From positions 1 through 64,000 of the forward strand of contig CANLCJ010000018.1 in NCBI GenBank assembly GCA_947489085.1: DNA of 64,000 nt, given 5' to 3'. Positions 10,130 through 18,794 of the stretch are shown piece by piece. The translations under genes and the position numbers were made by a program. The notes below the pieces were generated by a model that saw nothing but the letters and a program-made list of their open reading frames with translations, searched no databases and was not told the DNA's origin. How positions within the stretch are numbered: position 1 is the stretch's first letter; every line of letters starts with the position of its first letter. The DNA comes from an uncultured Flavobacteriaceae bacterium. GTDB lineage: Bacteria; Bacteroidota; Bacteroidia; Flavobacteriales; Flavobacteriaceae.

Positions 10130-10161
10130 AAGTGCTAATTTTACGACAGTAAAAAGCACTT
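10130..10161. other. Hairpin downstream of the GntR-type regulator gene
   Basis: AAGTGCT (10130-10136) pairs with AGCACTT (10155-10161), and the inner TTTTAC/GTAAAA pair closes on a GACA tetraloop with a 2-base bulge. There is no T-run, so it is not an intrinsic terminator on its own. Confidence 0.5.
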
Positions 10162-10213
10162 TAGTAAGTAGCTTTATAAATTAGAAATTTAAATAAATTA
10201 AGATATAGAAAGC

Positions 10214-10235
10214 ATTAGTAATTCACATTGCTAAT
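10214..10235. other. Second hairpin downstream of the GntR-type regulator gene
   Basis: ATTAGTAAT and ATTGCTAAT form a 9-bp stem with one G-U pair around a TCAC loop. It lies between the first hairpin and the terminator. Confidence 0.4.
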
Positions 10236-10251
10236 ATTTTAGTAGTTAGTT

Positions 10252-10290
10252 AAAAACTGTTTAGTGTGGTATCTAAACAGTTTTTTTTTT
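10252..10290 (+). terminator. Strong intrinsic terminator
   Basis: AAAAACTGTTTAG (10252-10264) and CTAAACAGTTTTT (10273-10285) form a perfect 13-bp stem with an 8-base loop, followed by an uninterrupted T-run to 10290. It ends transcription from the regulator gene about 170 bp after its stop and isolates the hybrid sensor gene. The rest of the 306-bp gap 10084-10389 holds only the two hairpins above; no -7 element for the next gene is evident. Confidence 0.88.
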
Positions 10291-10389
10291 GAAATATATT
10301 TATTAAGAATACAGAAATTCATATCTTATTCTCTTGTAAAACAGTTATCGCCGTTTTATGAAATCTATTAGATAATTTTTTTCATTGCT

Positions 10390-13300
10390 ATGAAATCCTT
10401 CTTTATAACCAGACTGTTAATTATAGTATTCTGTATTGGTGCAACACTACTACAAGCGCAAACAGATGGTTTTCATTTTAAGCATGTAACCACAGTACAA
10501 GGACTCTCCAACAACGCAATAGTAGCAATACACCAAGATAAACTCGGACACATGTGGTTTGGTACCCGAAATGGTTTAAACAGGTATAATGGGGTAGATG
10601 TAAAGGTATACCGCTCTAAACCAGAACAAAAAGAAACGATAAGTAGCGACGATATTTTATCTATACTAGAAGATAGAGACGGTGCGCTTTGGGTAGGGAC
10701 TTATAACGGATTGAATAAGTTCGATCCAGAAACCGAAACGTTTAAACGCTACCAAAACCAAAAATTTCAAGATAATATCATAGTCAACAATTTTGTTATA
10801 TGTAGTACCGAAATGCCTGATGGCGAATTATGGTTTGGTACAGCAAATGGAATTTCGATATACGATAAAAGTAGAGACCGCTTTATAAATACCTATAGAG
10901 GTACAATAAAAGAAAACAAAAAAGCACTTAAAAACATACAGCGTATTTTTTGCGATAGCTCTAATACAGTATGGTTAGGTACTACAACCGGTTTGGTAAA
11001 ACTGGTATCAAGACAAAACCAAAATTTCAAGTTTAAAAAAATTGATTATAAGATAAACGGTAGAGAGTTATTTATTCAAGATGTTATAGAAATAGAACGT
11101 GGCGTATTTGGAATAGCCACAAAATATAATGGATTTTTACTTTTCGATACAGCTAAAGAAAAATTCTCGAGATTGCCTTTTAAAGGACTATCCGATAAAA
11201 CAGATGTAAGAGGGCTGGAGCGGGCAAACGATGGAAATTTATGGTTAGGCACTACCAGTGGGGTGTATATTATTACCCCAAATGAAAAAGTTGTTCATGT
11301 TAAGGAAAATCAAAATACATTTTCTGGATTAAGTCAAAACTTTATAAAATCGATTTTTAAAGACCAAAATGGTTCTATATGGTTAGGCACTTACACAGGA
11401 GGAGCTAACATTTGGAATAAAGTTAACGAAAACTTTATTCGCTATAAAAACAATGCCTCAAATAATAATGTTGTAACCTCTATATTAGAGGATGAAGCAT
11501 CGAATACCATCTATTTTGGGACAGAGGGCGGTGTTATAAATAAGTTAGATAAACATGGTAACGTAACTAAGGCGTTAGATGTTTATAACGAACGTACACA
11601 GCAAGCTTACAGTGTGCAAGCTATGATGAAAACAGCATCCAACTTGCTTTGGGTAGGTGTATTAAATCATGGTATTTGTGTTTTCGATTTAAATACCAAG
11701 CAAAAACGAAATGATATTTTTAGTGAAGAGCTAAGAGCACTTCTAGAAACTGTGGGCGTTTGTGCGATTAAAGATGGTGGTAATGGCATAGTTTGGATTG
11801 GTACTTTTGGTAAAGGACTAATTAGATACGATACAAAGCGCAAAAGTATTTTTAATATTGAGCGGCCAGCAATCAATTCGAGTTTGGTTAAAACGATGGA
11901 TATAGATCGTGATGGGTTGATATGGTTAGGAGGCTTAGGCGCCATAAACAGATTTAAGTTTACGTCTGAAAAGGAATATGAAATTTCTAAATTTTTAAAG
12001 CACAAACCTTCCTTAAGGTATAATATAAAAACGGTATTTGTAGATAAGTCTAATACAGTGTGGGTAGGCACAAACTCAAGAGGACTTCAAAAATTTGATG
12101 GCGAAAAATTCGAGCCAGTTATGTTTAAGCAAGACACGTTGTATGTAAAAACAGTAAGTGCTATAATAGACGATAATGAGGGCAACCTTTGGTTAACCAG
12201 CGATAAAGGTATTATTAAATACAATGCTAAAACTAAAAAAGCCACCACGTTTAACCAAAGTAGCAAAACAAGTACAAACGAGTTTTCACCCAATGCCAGT
12301 TTACGAGCCAGAAATGGCAAAATATTTTTTGGAACTGTAGAAGGGTTAATAACGTTTAACCCCAAACGTATCTATAAAAATAACAAAGCGCCCAAGGTTT
12401 TATTGTCAGATTTCAAAGTAAAAAACAAATCTGTCTCCATAACTCCCAAAGGAAGCATTTTACCTAAAAGTATAAACCATACTCAAACTGTAAATTTAAC
12501 CCACGAAAACTCTAATTTTTCAATAAGATACGCGCTACCTAATTACAAAAATCCAGAAAACAACTATTACGCTTACCGTCTCGATGGTATAGACGAAGAC
12601 TGGGTATATACTAATAACACAGAAGCATTTTACACCATACAGAGCTCTGGAACTTATAAATTTCAAGTAAAAGGAGCTAATAATGATGGTGTGTGGAACG
12701 AGGTGCCAACCATACTTAATATTGTAGTAGAGCCCGCACCGTGGTTAAGCTGGTGGGCAATGGCAATGTATAGCCTTTTTATAATAGTTGTATTGTGTAG
12801 CATCTATTGGATTTTACAGTCGCGTTCCAGGCTAAGGCATAAACTACAATTAGAATACGTAGATAATAAGCGTAATGAAGAAATTAATAACGCAAAATTA
12901 GAATTTTTCACCAATATATCTCACGAATTTAGAACCCCATTAACTCTAATATTAGGCCCTTTGCAACAGATTCTAGAACATTACGATGGGTCGATAAAAA
13001 CGTTTAAGAGGTTAAAAGTGATAGAGAGTAGCTCCAACCATTTGCTGCGGCTTATCAACAGGTTAATGGATTTTAGAAAGCTAGAAGAACGCCAGTTTAA
13101 ACTCGAAGCTGCAGAAGGTAATTTTGTACAGTTTATACAAGAAATATTCTTATCGTTTAAAGAGCATGCCAAAATAGGGGGCTACACGTATACATTTAAC
13201 AGCGCCCAAGACAATTTGCCTTTATACTTCGACAGGTATAAGTTAGAACGGGTGTTTTATAATCTAATATCCAATGCATTTCGATATACTGAAAATGGAG

Positions 13301-14481
13301 GAGAGATTCATGTTTCCGTTAAAAAAGCAGATAACGAAATTCTTGTAGAAATAAGAGACTCTGGTGTAGGTATAGCAGAAGAACACCTCGATAAAATTTT
13401 CGATCGTTTCTTTGAAGTAGCCATACATAACGAACCCGAAAAGCACTATAACAAAGGCTCGGGAATAGGTCTGTCTATAGCGCACAATATTGTGAAATTA
13501 CATCACGGTACTATTAATGTAGAAAACTTAAAACCATGTGGCGCCTTGTTTTCTGTTAGGCTTAAATGCGGTACAGAACATTTAGCAGAAGAAGAAATTC
13601 TGCAAGATTTTAAAATGAGCGATGAGGTAACCCAGTACGTTACTCAATTAGAAAATGTTGAAAGCCTCTCTCCAGAAGAAATTCTCGAAGATTTAAGTTT
13701 GGAGAAAAAAAAATACACCCTATTAATTGTAGAAGATAACAAGTTATTGAGATCTTTTATGAAACAACTTTTAAAATCGGAATATAATATCATTCAGGCA
13801 GAGAATGGTGTAAAAGCATTAGAGCGTGCAAAAGCAGATGTGCCAGATTTGATTATAAGTGACGTTATTATGCCGGAAATGGTAGGAACTGAGCTATGTG
13901 CCAAAATTAAAGAAGACATTAAAACAAGCCATATACCTGTAATACTATTAACCTCAAGAACATCCTTAATTTACAAATTTGAAGGTCTAGAGAGCGGAGC
14001 AGACGATTATGTAAGCAAACCTTTTAATCTTAAAGAATTTCAATTGCGAATAAAAAACTTACTGGAGTCTCAGGAACGTATAAGAGCTAAATTTGTAAAA
14101 ACAAATACGTTTTCTGCTGAAGATATTGCACTTACTACTGTGGATGAAGCTTTATTACAAAAAGCATTTGCAATTGTTGAAGCGAATATGGCTAACGAAG
14201 ATTTTGATGTAGAAACATTTGCTGAAGAATTAGGCGTAAGCCGTTCTTTATTATTTACAAAAATTAAAGCATGGACTAATTTTACTCCTAACGAATTTGT
14301 AAGAGAGTTACGCTTAAAACGTGCGGCCAGTTTGTTAGAGCATAAAACGATAAGAATATCTGAAATATCTGCTAAAGTGGGCTTTAAAAGAGCGAAGTAC
14401 TTCAGCCAGTGTTTCCAAAAAAAGTATGGTTTAACACCAACCCAATTTTCTGAAAAATTTATGGTTAATAAAGAAGTCTAA
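10390..14481 (+). CDS. Hybrid two-component system sensor kinase/response regulator with AraC output (HTCS)
   Basis: A 1363-residue one-protein two-component system. In order: signal peptide (about 1-23, ending LLQAQ); a periplasmic beta-propeller array of two-component-regulator repeats (motifs HMWFGTRNGL, ALWVGTYNGL, NLWLGTTSG and so on, about 30-670); a Y_Y_Y immunoglobulin-like domain (about 695-775); a transmembrane helix (about 784-808); HisKA with phospho-accepting His845 in ISHEFRTPL; an HATPase domain (NLISNAFRYT, GSGIGLSIAHNIV); a receiver with Asp1158 (LIISDVIMPEM) and the KPF lysine; and a C-terminal AraC HTH (about 1255-1360). HTCS proteins sense oligosaccharides in the periplasm and activate polysaccharide-utilisation loci. 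None of those enzymes is next to this copy, so its target is unknown. All catalytic motifs look intact. Confidence 0.95.
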   Translation: MKSFFITRLLIIVFCIGATLLQAQTDGFHFKHVTTVQGLSNNAIVAIHQDKLGHMWFGTRNGLNRYNGVDVKVYRSKPEQKETISSDDILSILEDRDGALWVGTYNGLNKFDPETETFKRYQNQKFQDNIIVNNFVICSTEMPDGELWFGTANGISIYDKSRDRFINTYRGTIKENKKALKNIQRIFCDSSNTVWLGTTTGLVKLVSRQNQNFKFKKIDYKINGRELFIQDVIEIERGVFGIATKYNGFLLFDTAKEKFSRLPFKGLSDKTDVRGLERANDGNLWLGTTSGVYIITPNEKVVHVKENQNTFSGLSQNFIKSIFKDQNGSIWLGTYTGGANIWNKVNENFIRYKNNASNNNVVTSILEDEASNTIYFGTEGGVINKLDKHGNVTKALDVYNERTQQAYSVQAMMKTASNLLWVGVLNHGICVFDLNTKQKRNDIFSEELRALLETVGVCAIKDGGNGIVWIGTFGKGLIRYDTKRKSIFNIERPAINSSLVKTMDIDRDGLIWLGGLGAINRFKFTSEKEYEISKFLKHKPSLRYNIKTVFVDKSNTVWVGTNSRGLQKFDGEKFEPVMFKQDTLYVKTVSAIIDDNEGNLWLTSDKGIIKYNAKTKKATTFNQSSKTSTNEFSPNASLRARNGKIFFGTVEGLITFNPKRIYKNNKAPKVLLSDFKVKNKSVSITPKGSILPKSINHTQTVNLTHENSNFSIRYALPNYKNPENNYYAYRLDGIDEDWVYTNNTEAFYTIQSSGTYKFQVKGANNDGVWNEVPTILNIVVEPAPWLSWWAMAMYSLFIIVVLCSIYWILQSRSRLRHKLQLEYVDNKRNEEINNAKLEFFTNISHEFRTPLTLILGPLQQILEHYDGSIKTFKRLKVIESSSNHLLRLINRLMDFRKLEERQFKLEAAEGNFVQFIQEIFLSFKEHAKIGGYTYTFNSAQDNLPLYFDRYKLERVFYNLISNAFRYTENGGEIHVSVKKADNEILVEIRDSGVGIAEEHLDKIFDRFFEVAIHNEPEKHYNKGSGIGLSIAHNIVKLHHGTINVENLKPCGALFSVRLKCGTEHLAEEEILQDFKMSDEVTQYVTQLENVESLSPEEILEDLSLEKKKYTLLIVEDNKLLRSFMKQLLKSEYNIIQAENGVKALERAKADVPDLIISDVIMPEMVGTELCAKIKEDIKTSHIPVILLTSRTSLIYKFEGLESGADDYVSKPFNLKEFQLRIKNLLESQERIRAKFVKTNTFSAEDIALTTVDEALLQKAFAIVEANMANEDFDVETFAEELGVSRSLLFTKIKAWTNFTPNEFVRELRLKRAASLLEHKTIRISEISAKVGFKRAKYFSQCFQKKYGLTPTQFSEKFMVNKEV

Positions 14482-14638
14482 AGGGTAAATACGTATACCT
14501 ACAATATTAAAACTTTAGTTTACTACAAAATTACGAGTGTTTTTAGGGTTCCACTTCTGCCAGGAAATAACCAATGGTTTAGCTACACTTAAACTTATTA
14601 GAGCCTATGAAAGGCAACCAATTGGCAATTCAAATCCT

Positions 14639-14646
14639 TATATTTG
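14639..14646 (+). promoter_or_regulatory. Candidate -7 element TATATTTG
   Basis: An exact TAnnTTTG match 44 bp before the next start codon. A TTG at 14622-14624 is upstream, but the spacer of 14 bp is shorter than the usual 17-19. The palindrome CCAATTGG (14618-14625) overlaps it. A promoter here would let the following gene be transcribed separately from the sensor. Confidence 0.45.
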
Positions 14647-14689
14647 TTTTTCGCGTTAAAAATATAATACTCAATTAAACAAAACTCGA

Positions 14690-15568
14690 ATGAATAAAAC
14701 AGCCTTATTAGTAATTACTCTATTAATAACTACAATAACAGGAACCGTTAATGCACAAAATATTGTACCTCCTGCTGGGCGACTTGCTATTGTTGCAGAC
14801 GGGAACTCTCCAGATCCAGACGATTTAGGCGCTACAGCTGTTACTCTAGCTGTGTTAAGAGCAACGGGATTGGAAGATAGGCTTGTGCATTATTCGCACA
14901 GTTGCGATTTGGTAAGAGGTAATCGTATTTCCGAAAAAGCAGAAAAGGAACGCCACCACCTTATGCAATTAAGTTGCGATGTTACTGCAAGGCGTTGGGG
15001 AGGCTTCGATAATTTGGTGTTTTACGATGCCATTTGGCAAAAAAAAGAAACAGTAAAGGATTTATGTAATGCCATAAAAGCCTCTTCTGCAGAAGACCCT
15101 CTATGGGTAATAGAAGCTGGAGAACCTGATATTATTGGGCTTGCTTTAAAAGCGTCTCCTAAAAAATACCACGAATTTGTTAAAGTTATAACGCATCATC
15201 CTGCAAATGACGATGCGGGAGATTTTTACACATGGCAGCAAATTCTAGACTTTGGTGTAGAGGAAGTGCGCATAACAGACCAAAATATAAATTTAAAAGT
15301 AGATTTGGAACAATGGGATTGGGCAAAAAATCATTCAGACTCTCGCGTACAATGGATTTGGACTATAGGTAAAATTGCAGAAGTAGACAATATTGTAAAA
15401 TTTCAAAAAGGTAAATGGGACTGTTCAGATGCGGGTATGCTGTTATACTGGATTACAGGAGCTACCAACGGAGGTGCAATGGACGCTTCTGTAACTTTTG
15501 TTAAAAATATACTTTTAGATTATGTGGCTAAGTATCCAGAGCCAAAACGTAAAAAGAAGAAAAAATAG
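14690..15568 (+). CDS. Secreted protein, nucleoside-hydrolase-like fold, function unknown
   Basis: A 292-residue protein with a signal peptide (about 1-22, ending VNAQ). The mature N-terminus has RLAIVADGNSPDPDDLGA, which recalls the calcium-binding Asp cluster (DxDxxxDD) of the nucleoside hydrolase/DUF1593 superfamily. Later come LWVIEAGEPDIIGLAL and KVITHHPAND, where such proteins also have metal and ribose ligands. I recall similar sequences in Planctomycetes and marine Bacteroidota near carbohydrate genes, but no substrate is established. It follows the HTCS gene by 208 bp and may be its regulatory target. The C-terminus is odd: PEPKRKKKKK, seven basic residues in the last eight. A perfect terminator follows. 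Confidence 0.65.
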   Translation: MNKTALLVITLLITTITGTVNAQNIVPPAGRLAIVADGNSPDPDDLGATAVTLAVLRATGLEDRLVHYSHSCDLVRGNRISEKAEKERHHLMQLSCDVTARRWGGFDNLVFYDAIWQKKETVKDLCNAIKASSAEDPLWVIEAGEPDIIGLALKASPKKYHEFVKVITHHPANDDAGDFYTWQQILDFGVEEVRITDQNINLKVDLEQWDWAKNHSDSRVQWIWTIGKIAEVDNIVKFQKGKWDCSDAGMLLYWITGATNGGAMDASVTFVKNILLDYVAKYPEPKRKKKKK

Positions 15569-15600
15569 TAGATATACAATTATAAGATTCTAAAACTTTA

Positions 15601-15633
15601 AGGTGCATTTTAAATTTAAAATGCACCTTTTTT
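15601..15633 (+). terminator. Intrinsic terminator, perfect palindrome
   Basis: AGGTGCATTTTAAA (15601-15614) is followed directly by its exact reverse complement (15615-15628) and a T-run to 15633. It ends the nucleoside-hydrolase-like gene. Confidence 0.88.
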
Positions 15634-16007
15634 GTTCTCATATCCATCGTTTCTACTCCAATAGTTTGCAGTTACATTTATAGATAAGGATGTCGTGTGA
15701 ATATGCTGAATTATTTTCCACTAGTCTAAGGCAAAAAAATAAAGTTAAGCCGTAGTTGAGGTTTACTTTTTTTAATGAATTTTGTTATAGAATCAATAGA
15801 TCACAAAGCAAAGACACCATATTCAATACTCCAATATCTAGGATGGTCGAAGCTGAGCCTATAAATCAGTCTAAATTAGTAGGCAGTTAAGTGCTGACCT
15901 CAAAATTTAAATCACTTCAATAAATAGTCAACATAAAAAATGTAACGTTTAACACCATTTGTATACCTATACTTTATAATATATAAATTTTTAAAAGGAA
16001 TACGATT
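15634..16007. other. 374-bp intergenic region without recognised gene
   Basis: No supported ORF, RNA or -7 element was found. A short patch at about 15844-15860 (GGTCGAAGCTGAGCC) resembles a motif I recall from dispersed flavobacterial repeats, too short to call. An SD-like AAGGA at 15995-15999 sits 8 bases before the next start codon. Confidence 0.4.
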
Positions 16008-16274
16008 ATGGGAGGAGAAGGTGCAATGATGGCAGCAAACCAATCTTTAAAAGACAATAGAGGCCAGCTATCTAAACAGAACAGACAACAAGGTTTATCA
16101 GGGAGTTATTCTAAGGTTAAGCTAAAGCCATTTCCTAAAGCTACACAAGAACAAATAGAGACAATTAAAACACGTATTGAAAACGAAAACAGAAGGCGCA
16201 ACAAATTAACAGTAGCAATTTTAATAAGTTTAATTACGCTTATAATTTTGTTTTTTAGTTATGTAAAGACATAA
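16008..16274 (+). CDS. Small single-pass membrane protein, unknown function
   Basis: An 88-residue protein with a Gly/Gln/Asn-rich polar N-terminal half, an amphipathic charged stretch (EQIETIKTRIENENRRRNK, about 45-63) and one C-terminal transmembrane segment (about 65-85, LTVAILISLITLIILFF). This tail-anchored layout would put most of the protein in the cytoplasm. The start is supported by AAGGA 8 bases upstream, unusual in this lineage. A hairpin terminator follows immediately. I do not recognise a named family; the codon pattern and composition look like a real gene. Confidence 0.6.
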   Translation: MGGEGAMMAANQSLKDNRGQLSKQNRQQGLSGSYSKVKLKPFPKATQEQIETIKTRIENENRRRNKLTVAILISLITLIILFFSYVKT

Positions 16275-16301
16275 AAAAGCCACTACTAATAGGGTAGTGG
16301 C
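16273..16301 (-). terminator. Bidirectional hairpin terminator, stronger on the minus strand
   Basis: GCCACTAC (16279-16286) and GTAGTGGC (16294-16301) form an 8-bp stem. The A-run at 16273-16278 becomes a T6 tail for minus-strand transcripts from the aminotransferase gene. The plus side has only a weak T-rich tail. Confidence 0.8.
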
Positions 16302-16329
16302 TTCATATTTATATATGTCATCGCTATAC

Positions 16330-17517
16330 TTAAGCGCTTACAGCAGTTTTAATACGCTTTATGGCTTCTATAATTTGTTCGTTAGAAGCAGCGTAAGATA
16401 TTCTTATACAATTTGGGTTTCCAAAAGCTTCGCCAGTAACCGTAGCAACTAAAGCTTCTTCCAATAAAAATAAAGAAAAATCTGTTGCGTTATTAATAGT
16501 TTTACCTTTTATTGTTTTTCCAAAAAAGTGCGAAACATCTGGAAAAACATAAAATGCACCATCTGGAACGTTACACTTAAACCCTTCAATATCGTTTAAA
16601 AGTCCTAAAATTAAATCACGACGTTGTTTAAATTCATCGATCATGTATTTTACTTTCTCAGGAGATTCGTTGCAGGCTGTAATTACGGCGCGTTGCGCAA
16701 TACAGTTCGCACCACTTGTAGCTTGACCTTGCAATTTATTACAAGCACGGGCTATTTTTTCTGGAGCACCAATATAACCAATACGCCATCCCGTCATAGC
16801 AAAAGCCTTAGAAACACCATTTACGGTAATCGTTCTATCGTACATTTCAGGAAAACTAGCAATACTAGTGTGGCCTTTACCATAATTAATATGTTCGTAA
16901 ATTTCGTCAGAAACGACATGTACATCAGGGTATTTGGCTAAAACAGCAACAAGAGCTTGTAACTCTTCTTTACTGTATACAGAACCACTTGGGTTACATG
17001 GAGAGCTAAACCACATCATTTTTGTTTTCGGTGTAATAGCCGCTTCAAGTTGTTCTGCAGTCATTTTAAAATCGGTATCTATAGAAGTTTTTACTTCCAC
17101 AGGCACACCACCAAATAATTTTACAATGTCTGAGTAGCTTACCCAATAAGGACATGGTAATACAACTTCGTCTCCATCGTTTAACATTACACCTGCAATA
17201 TTAAATAAAGCTTGTTTAGCACCAGTAGAAACTACAATTTGAGACGGTGTGTATTTTAAATTGTTATCGCGGTCAAATTTAGTAATTATGGCATCCTTTA
17301 ACTCTGCATATCCATCTACAGGAGTATAAGAGTTATAGTTATCATTAATAGCTTTAACGGCAGCGTCTTTAATAAACTCAGGTGTGTTAAAATCAGGTTC
17401 ACCAAGACTTAAGCCAATAATATCCTTGCCTTCACCTCTAAGTTCTCTTGCCTTAGCAGCCATTGCTAACGTGGCAGATGTTGCCATGTTTAAAATTCTA
17501 TCAGATAATAATTGCAT
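16330..17517 (-). CDS. PLP-dependent aspartate aminotransferase (class I)
   Basis: A 395-residue fold-type I aminotransferase. Visible hallmarks are LSLGEPDFNTP near residue 36, the PLP-lysine block TVNGVSKAFAMTGWRIGY with Lys237, SSPCNPSGSVYSKEE (about 171-185), VSDEIYEHI (about 202-210) and CIRISYA near the C-terminus, which supplies the carboxylate-binding arginine. It transfers an amino group between aspartate and 2-oxoglutarate in the cytoplasm, linking the TCA cycle to amino-acid synthesis. It ends just before a strong terminator. A second, more divergent class I aminotransferase is at 49256-50446. Exact substrate specificity (Asp, or broader including aromatic or prephenate) cannot be told from sequence alone. 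Confidence 0.9.
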   Translation of the reverse strand: MQLLSDRILNMATSATLAMAAKARELRGEGKDIIGLSLGEPDFNTPEFIKDAAVKAINDNYNSYTPVDGYAELKDAIITKFDRDNNLKYTPSQIVVSTGAKQALFNIAGVMLNDGDEVVLPCPYWVSYSDIVKLFGGVPVEVKTSIDTDFKMTAEQLEAAITPKTKMMWFSSPCNPSGSVYSKEELQALVAVLAKYPDVHVVSDEIYEHINYGKGHTSIASFPEMYDRTITVNGVSKAFAMTGWRIGYIGAPEKIARACNKLQGQATSGANCIAQRAVITACNESPEKVKYMIDEFKQRRDLILGLLNDIEGFKCNVPDGAFYVFPDVSHFFGKTIKGKTINNATDFSLFLLEEALVATVTGEAFGNPNCIRISYAASNEQIIEAIKRIKTAVSA

Positions 17518-17553
17518 TTTAATAATGTATTTAAATGTGAAATGTGGTTTTAT

Positions 17554-18648
17554 TTAAGCCAGGTTAGGTTTTTTGCCTAGCACTTTTAATTGATTATAAT
17601 GTTCGCCAACAGCATGCAAAAACGAATTGTATTCGTTGTAAGGCAAACTAAACTCGTTAGCAGTTTCTTTTACAATTTTAGCAATTTTGCTGTAGTGTAT
17701 ATGGCTAATATTAGCAAACAAATGGTGTTCTACTTGTCTGTTAAGTCCACCAGTATAAAACTCTGCAAACCAATTTTTAGGAGAAAAATTAGATGTTGTA
17801 AATAACTGGTGTATAGCCCACGTGTTTTTCATATTACCTTGTTCATCAGGCATTGGCATGTCTGTGTTAGGCATAACATGCGCTAGCTGAAAAATAACAC
17901 TTAAAATGATACCAGCAGTATAATGCATGACTAAGAAGCCTATTAAAACCTCCCACCAAGCAAAACCAGCTAAAAGCGGAATAACAATCCAAACGCAGTA
18001 ATAAAGTATTTTACCAATAATAAGCTTTGTCCATTGCGATGCAGGATTAGGGTATTTGCCATAAGCTAATCTTCGTTTTAAATATCGGTAAGTTTGCGTA
18101 AAATCGGTAGTAATGGCCCAATTTACAGTAAGAAACCCATATAAGAAAAATGCGTAGTATTTCTGGTATTTGTGGATGCGATACCATTTCGCGTGCTTAG
18201 AAAAGCGAATAATTCTACCAGCGTCTATATCTTCGTCGTGTCCTTGTATATTGGTATAAGTATGGTGTAAAACGTTATGCTGTACTTTCCAATTATAATC
18301 GTTGCCCGCTAGAAGACAGATGCTGCTGCCCATAAGTTTATTTACCCATTTTTTACTTGAAAACGAACCGTGGTTGGCGTCGTGCATAACATTCATACCA
18401 ACACCAGCCATACCAAAACCAACAAAGGCCATACCTAATATTTGTGCCCAACCAGGCATGTCTACAGTTAGGATAAGTATTATAGGTGCTATAAACAAAA
18501 GGAACATAATTATAGCTTTTGTGTATAATTTCCAATTTCCAGTTTTTTTCAACTCATTTTCTTTAAAATAATCGTTGACACGCTTATTTAATGTTTTGAA
18601 AAATTTTGCTGGATCTTTTCTTGAAAAAGAGAGTGCTTTATCGTTCAT
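17554..18648 (-). CDS. Membrane fatty-acid desaturase
   Basis: A 364-residue membrane desaturase with the three di-iron histidine boxes: HDANHGS, HNVLHHTYT and QVEHHLF (the Q-x-x-H-H form typical of front-end/acyl-lipid desaturases). Hydrophobic pairs flank the boxes. It introduces a double bond into membrane acyl chains using O2 and an electron donor, probably for membrane fluidity. The ORF is open for 28 more codons upstream, but the ATG at 18646-18648 (MNDKALSFSRKDPAKFF) is preferred. It leaves a full promoter at 18705-18734 upstream, and the extra 28 residues look like translated promoter DNA. The regiospecificity is unknown. Confidence 0.9.
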   Translation of the reverse strand: MNDKALSFSRKDPAKFFKTLNKRVNDYFKENELKKTGNWKLYTKAIIMFLLFIAPIILILTVDMPGWAQILGMAFVGFGMAGVGMNVMHDANHGSFSSKKWVNKLMGSSICLLAGNDYNWKVQHNVLHHTYTNIQGHDEDIDAGRIIRFSKHAKWYRIHKYQKYYAFFLYGFLTVNWAITTDFTQTYRYLKRRLAYGKYPNPASQWTKLIIGKILYYCVWIVIPLLAGFAWWEVLIGFLVMHYTAGIILSVIFQLAHVMPNTDMPMPDEQGNMKNTWAIHQLFTTSNFSPKNWFAEFYTGGLNRQVEHHLFANISHIHYSKIAKIVKETANEFSLPYNEYNSFLHAVGEHYNQLKVLGKKPNLA

Positions 18649-18704
18649 AATAATGTTTTTTTGATCTGATGCAATGCAGTAGTTAATTAAAATTAATGCA
18701 GGTG

Positions 18705-18734
18705 CAAAGATATGTATTCTACAATGTAACAAAG
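18705..18734 (-). promoter_or_regulatory. Bacteroidota-type promoter for the desaturase gene
   Basis: On the minus strand, CTTTG at 18730-18734 is the -33 box and TATCTTTG at 18705-18712 the -7 box, with a 17-bp spacer. Both match the Bacteroidota primary-sigma consensus. This is one of the two best two-box promoters in the window and decides the start codon at 18648. Confidence 0.75.
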
Positions 18735-18769
18735 AACGTTTTTATGTAAAAAAATGTGCATTAAAGCGC

Positions 18770-18777
18770 TATTTTTG
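18770..18777 (+). promoter_or_regulatory. Candidate -7 element TATTTTTG for rsmG
   Basis: An exact TAnnTTTG match ending 17 bp before the rsmG ATG; no clear -33 box is visible. It would give a very short leader of about 10 nt. Confidence 0.5.
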
Positions 18778-18794
18778 TTCAAAATTTAACATTT

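Noticed and set aside
11667..12071. 134-codon minus-strand frame inside the HTCS gene
   Set aside because: Antisense shadow of the propeller repeats; no independent support.
15844..15860. GGTCGAAGCTGAGCC patch as a dispersed repeat
   Set aside because: It resembles a motif that I remember from flavobacterial repeats, but it is only about 15 bp long with no second copy in the window, so chance cannot be excluded.
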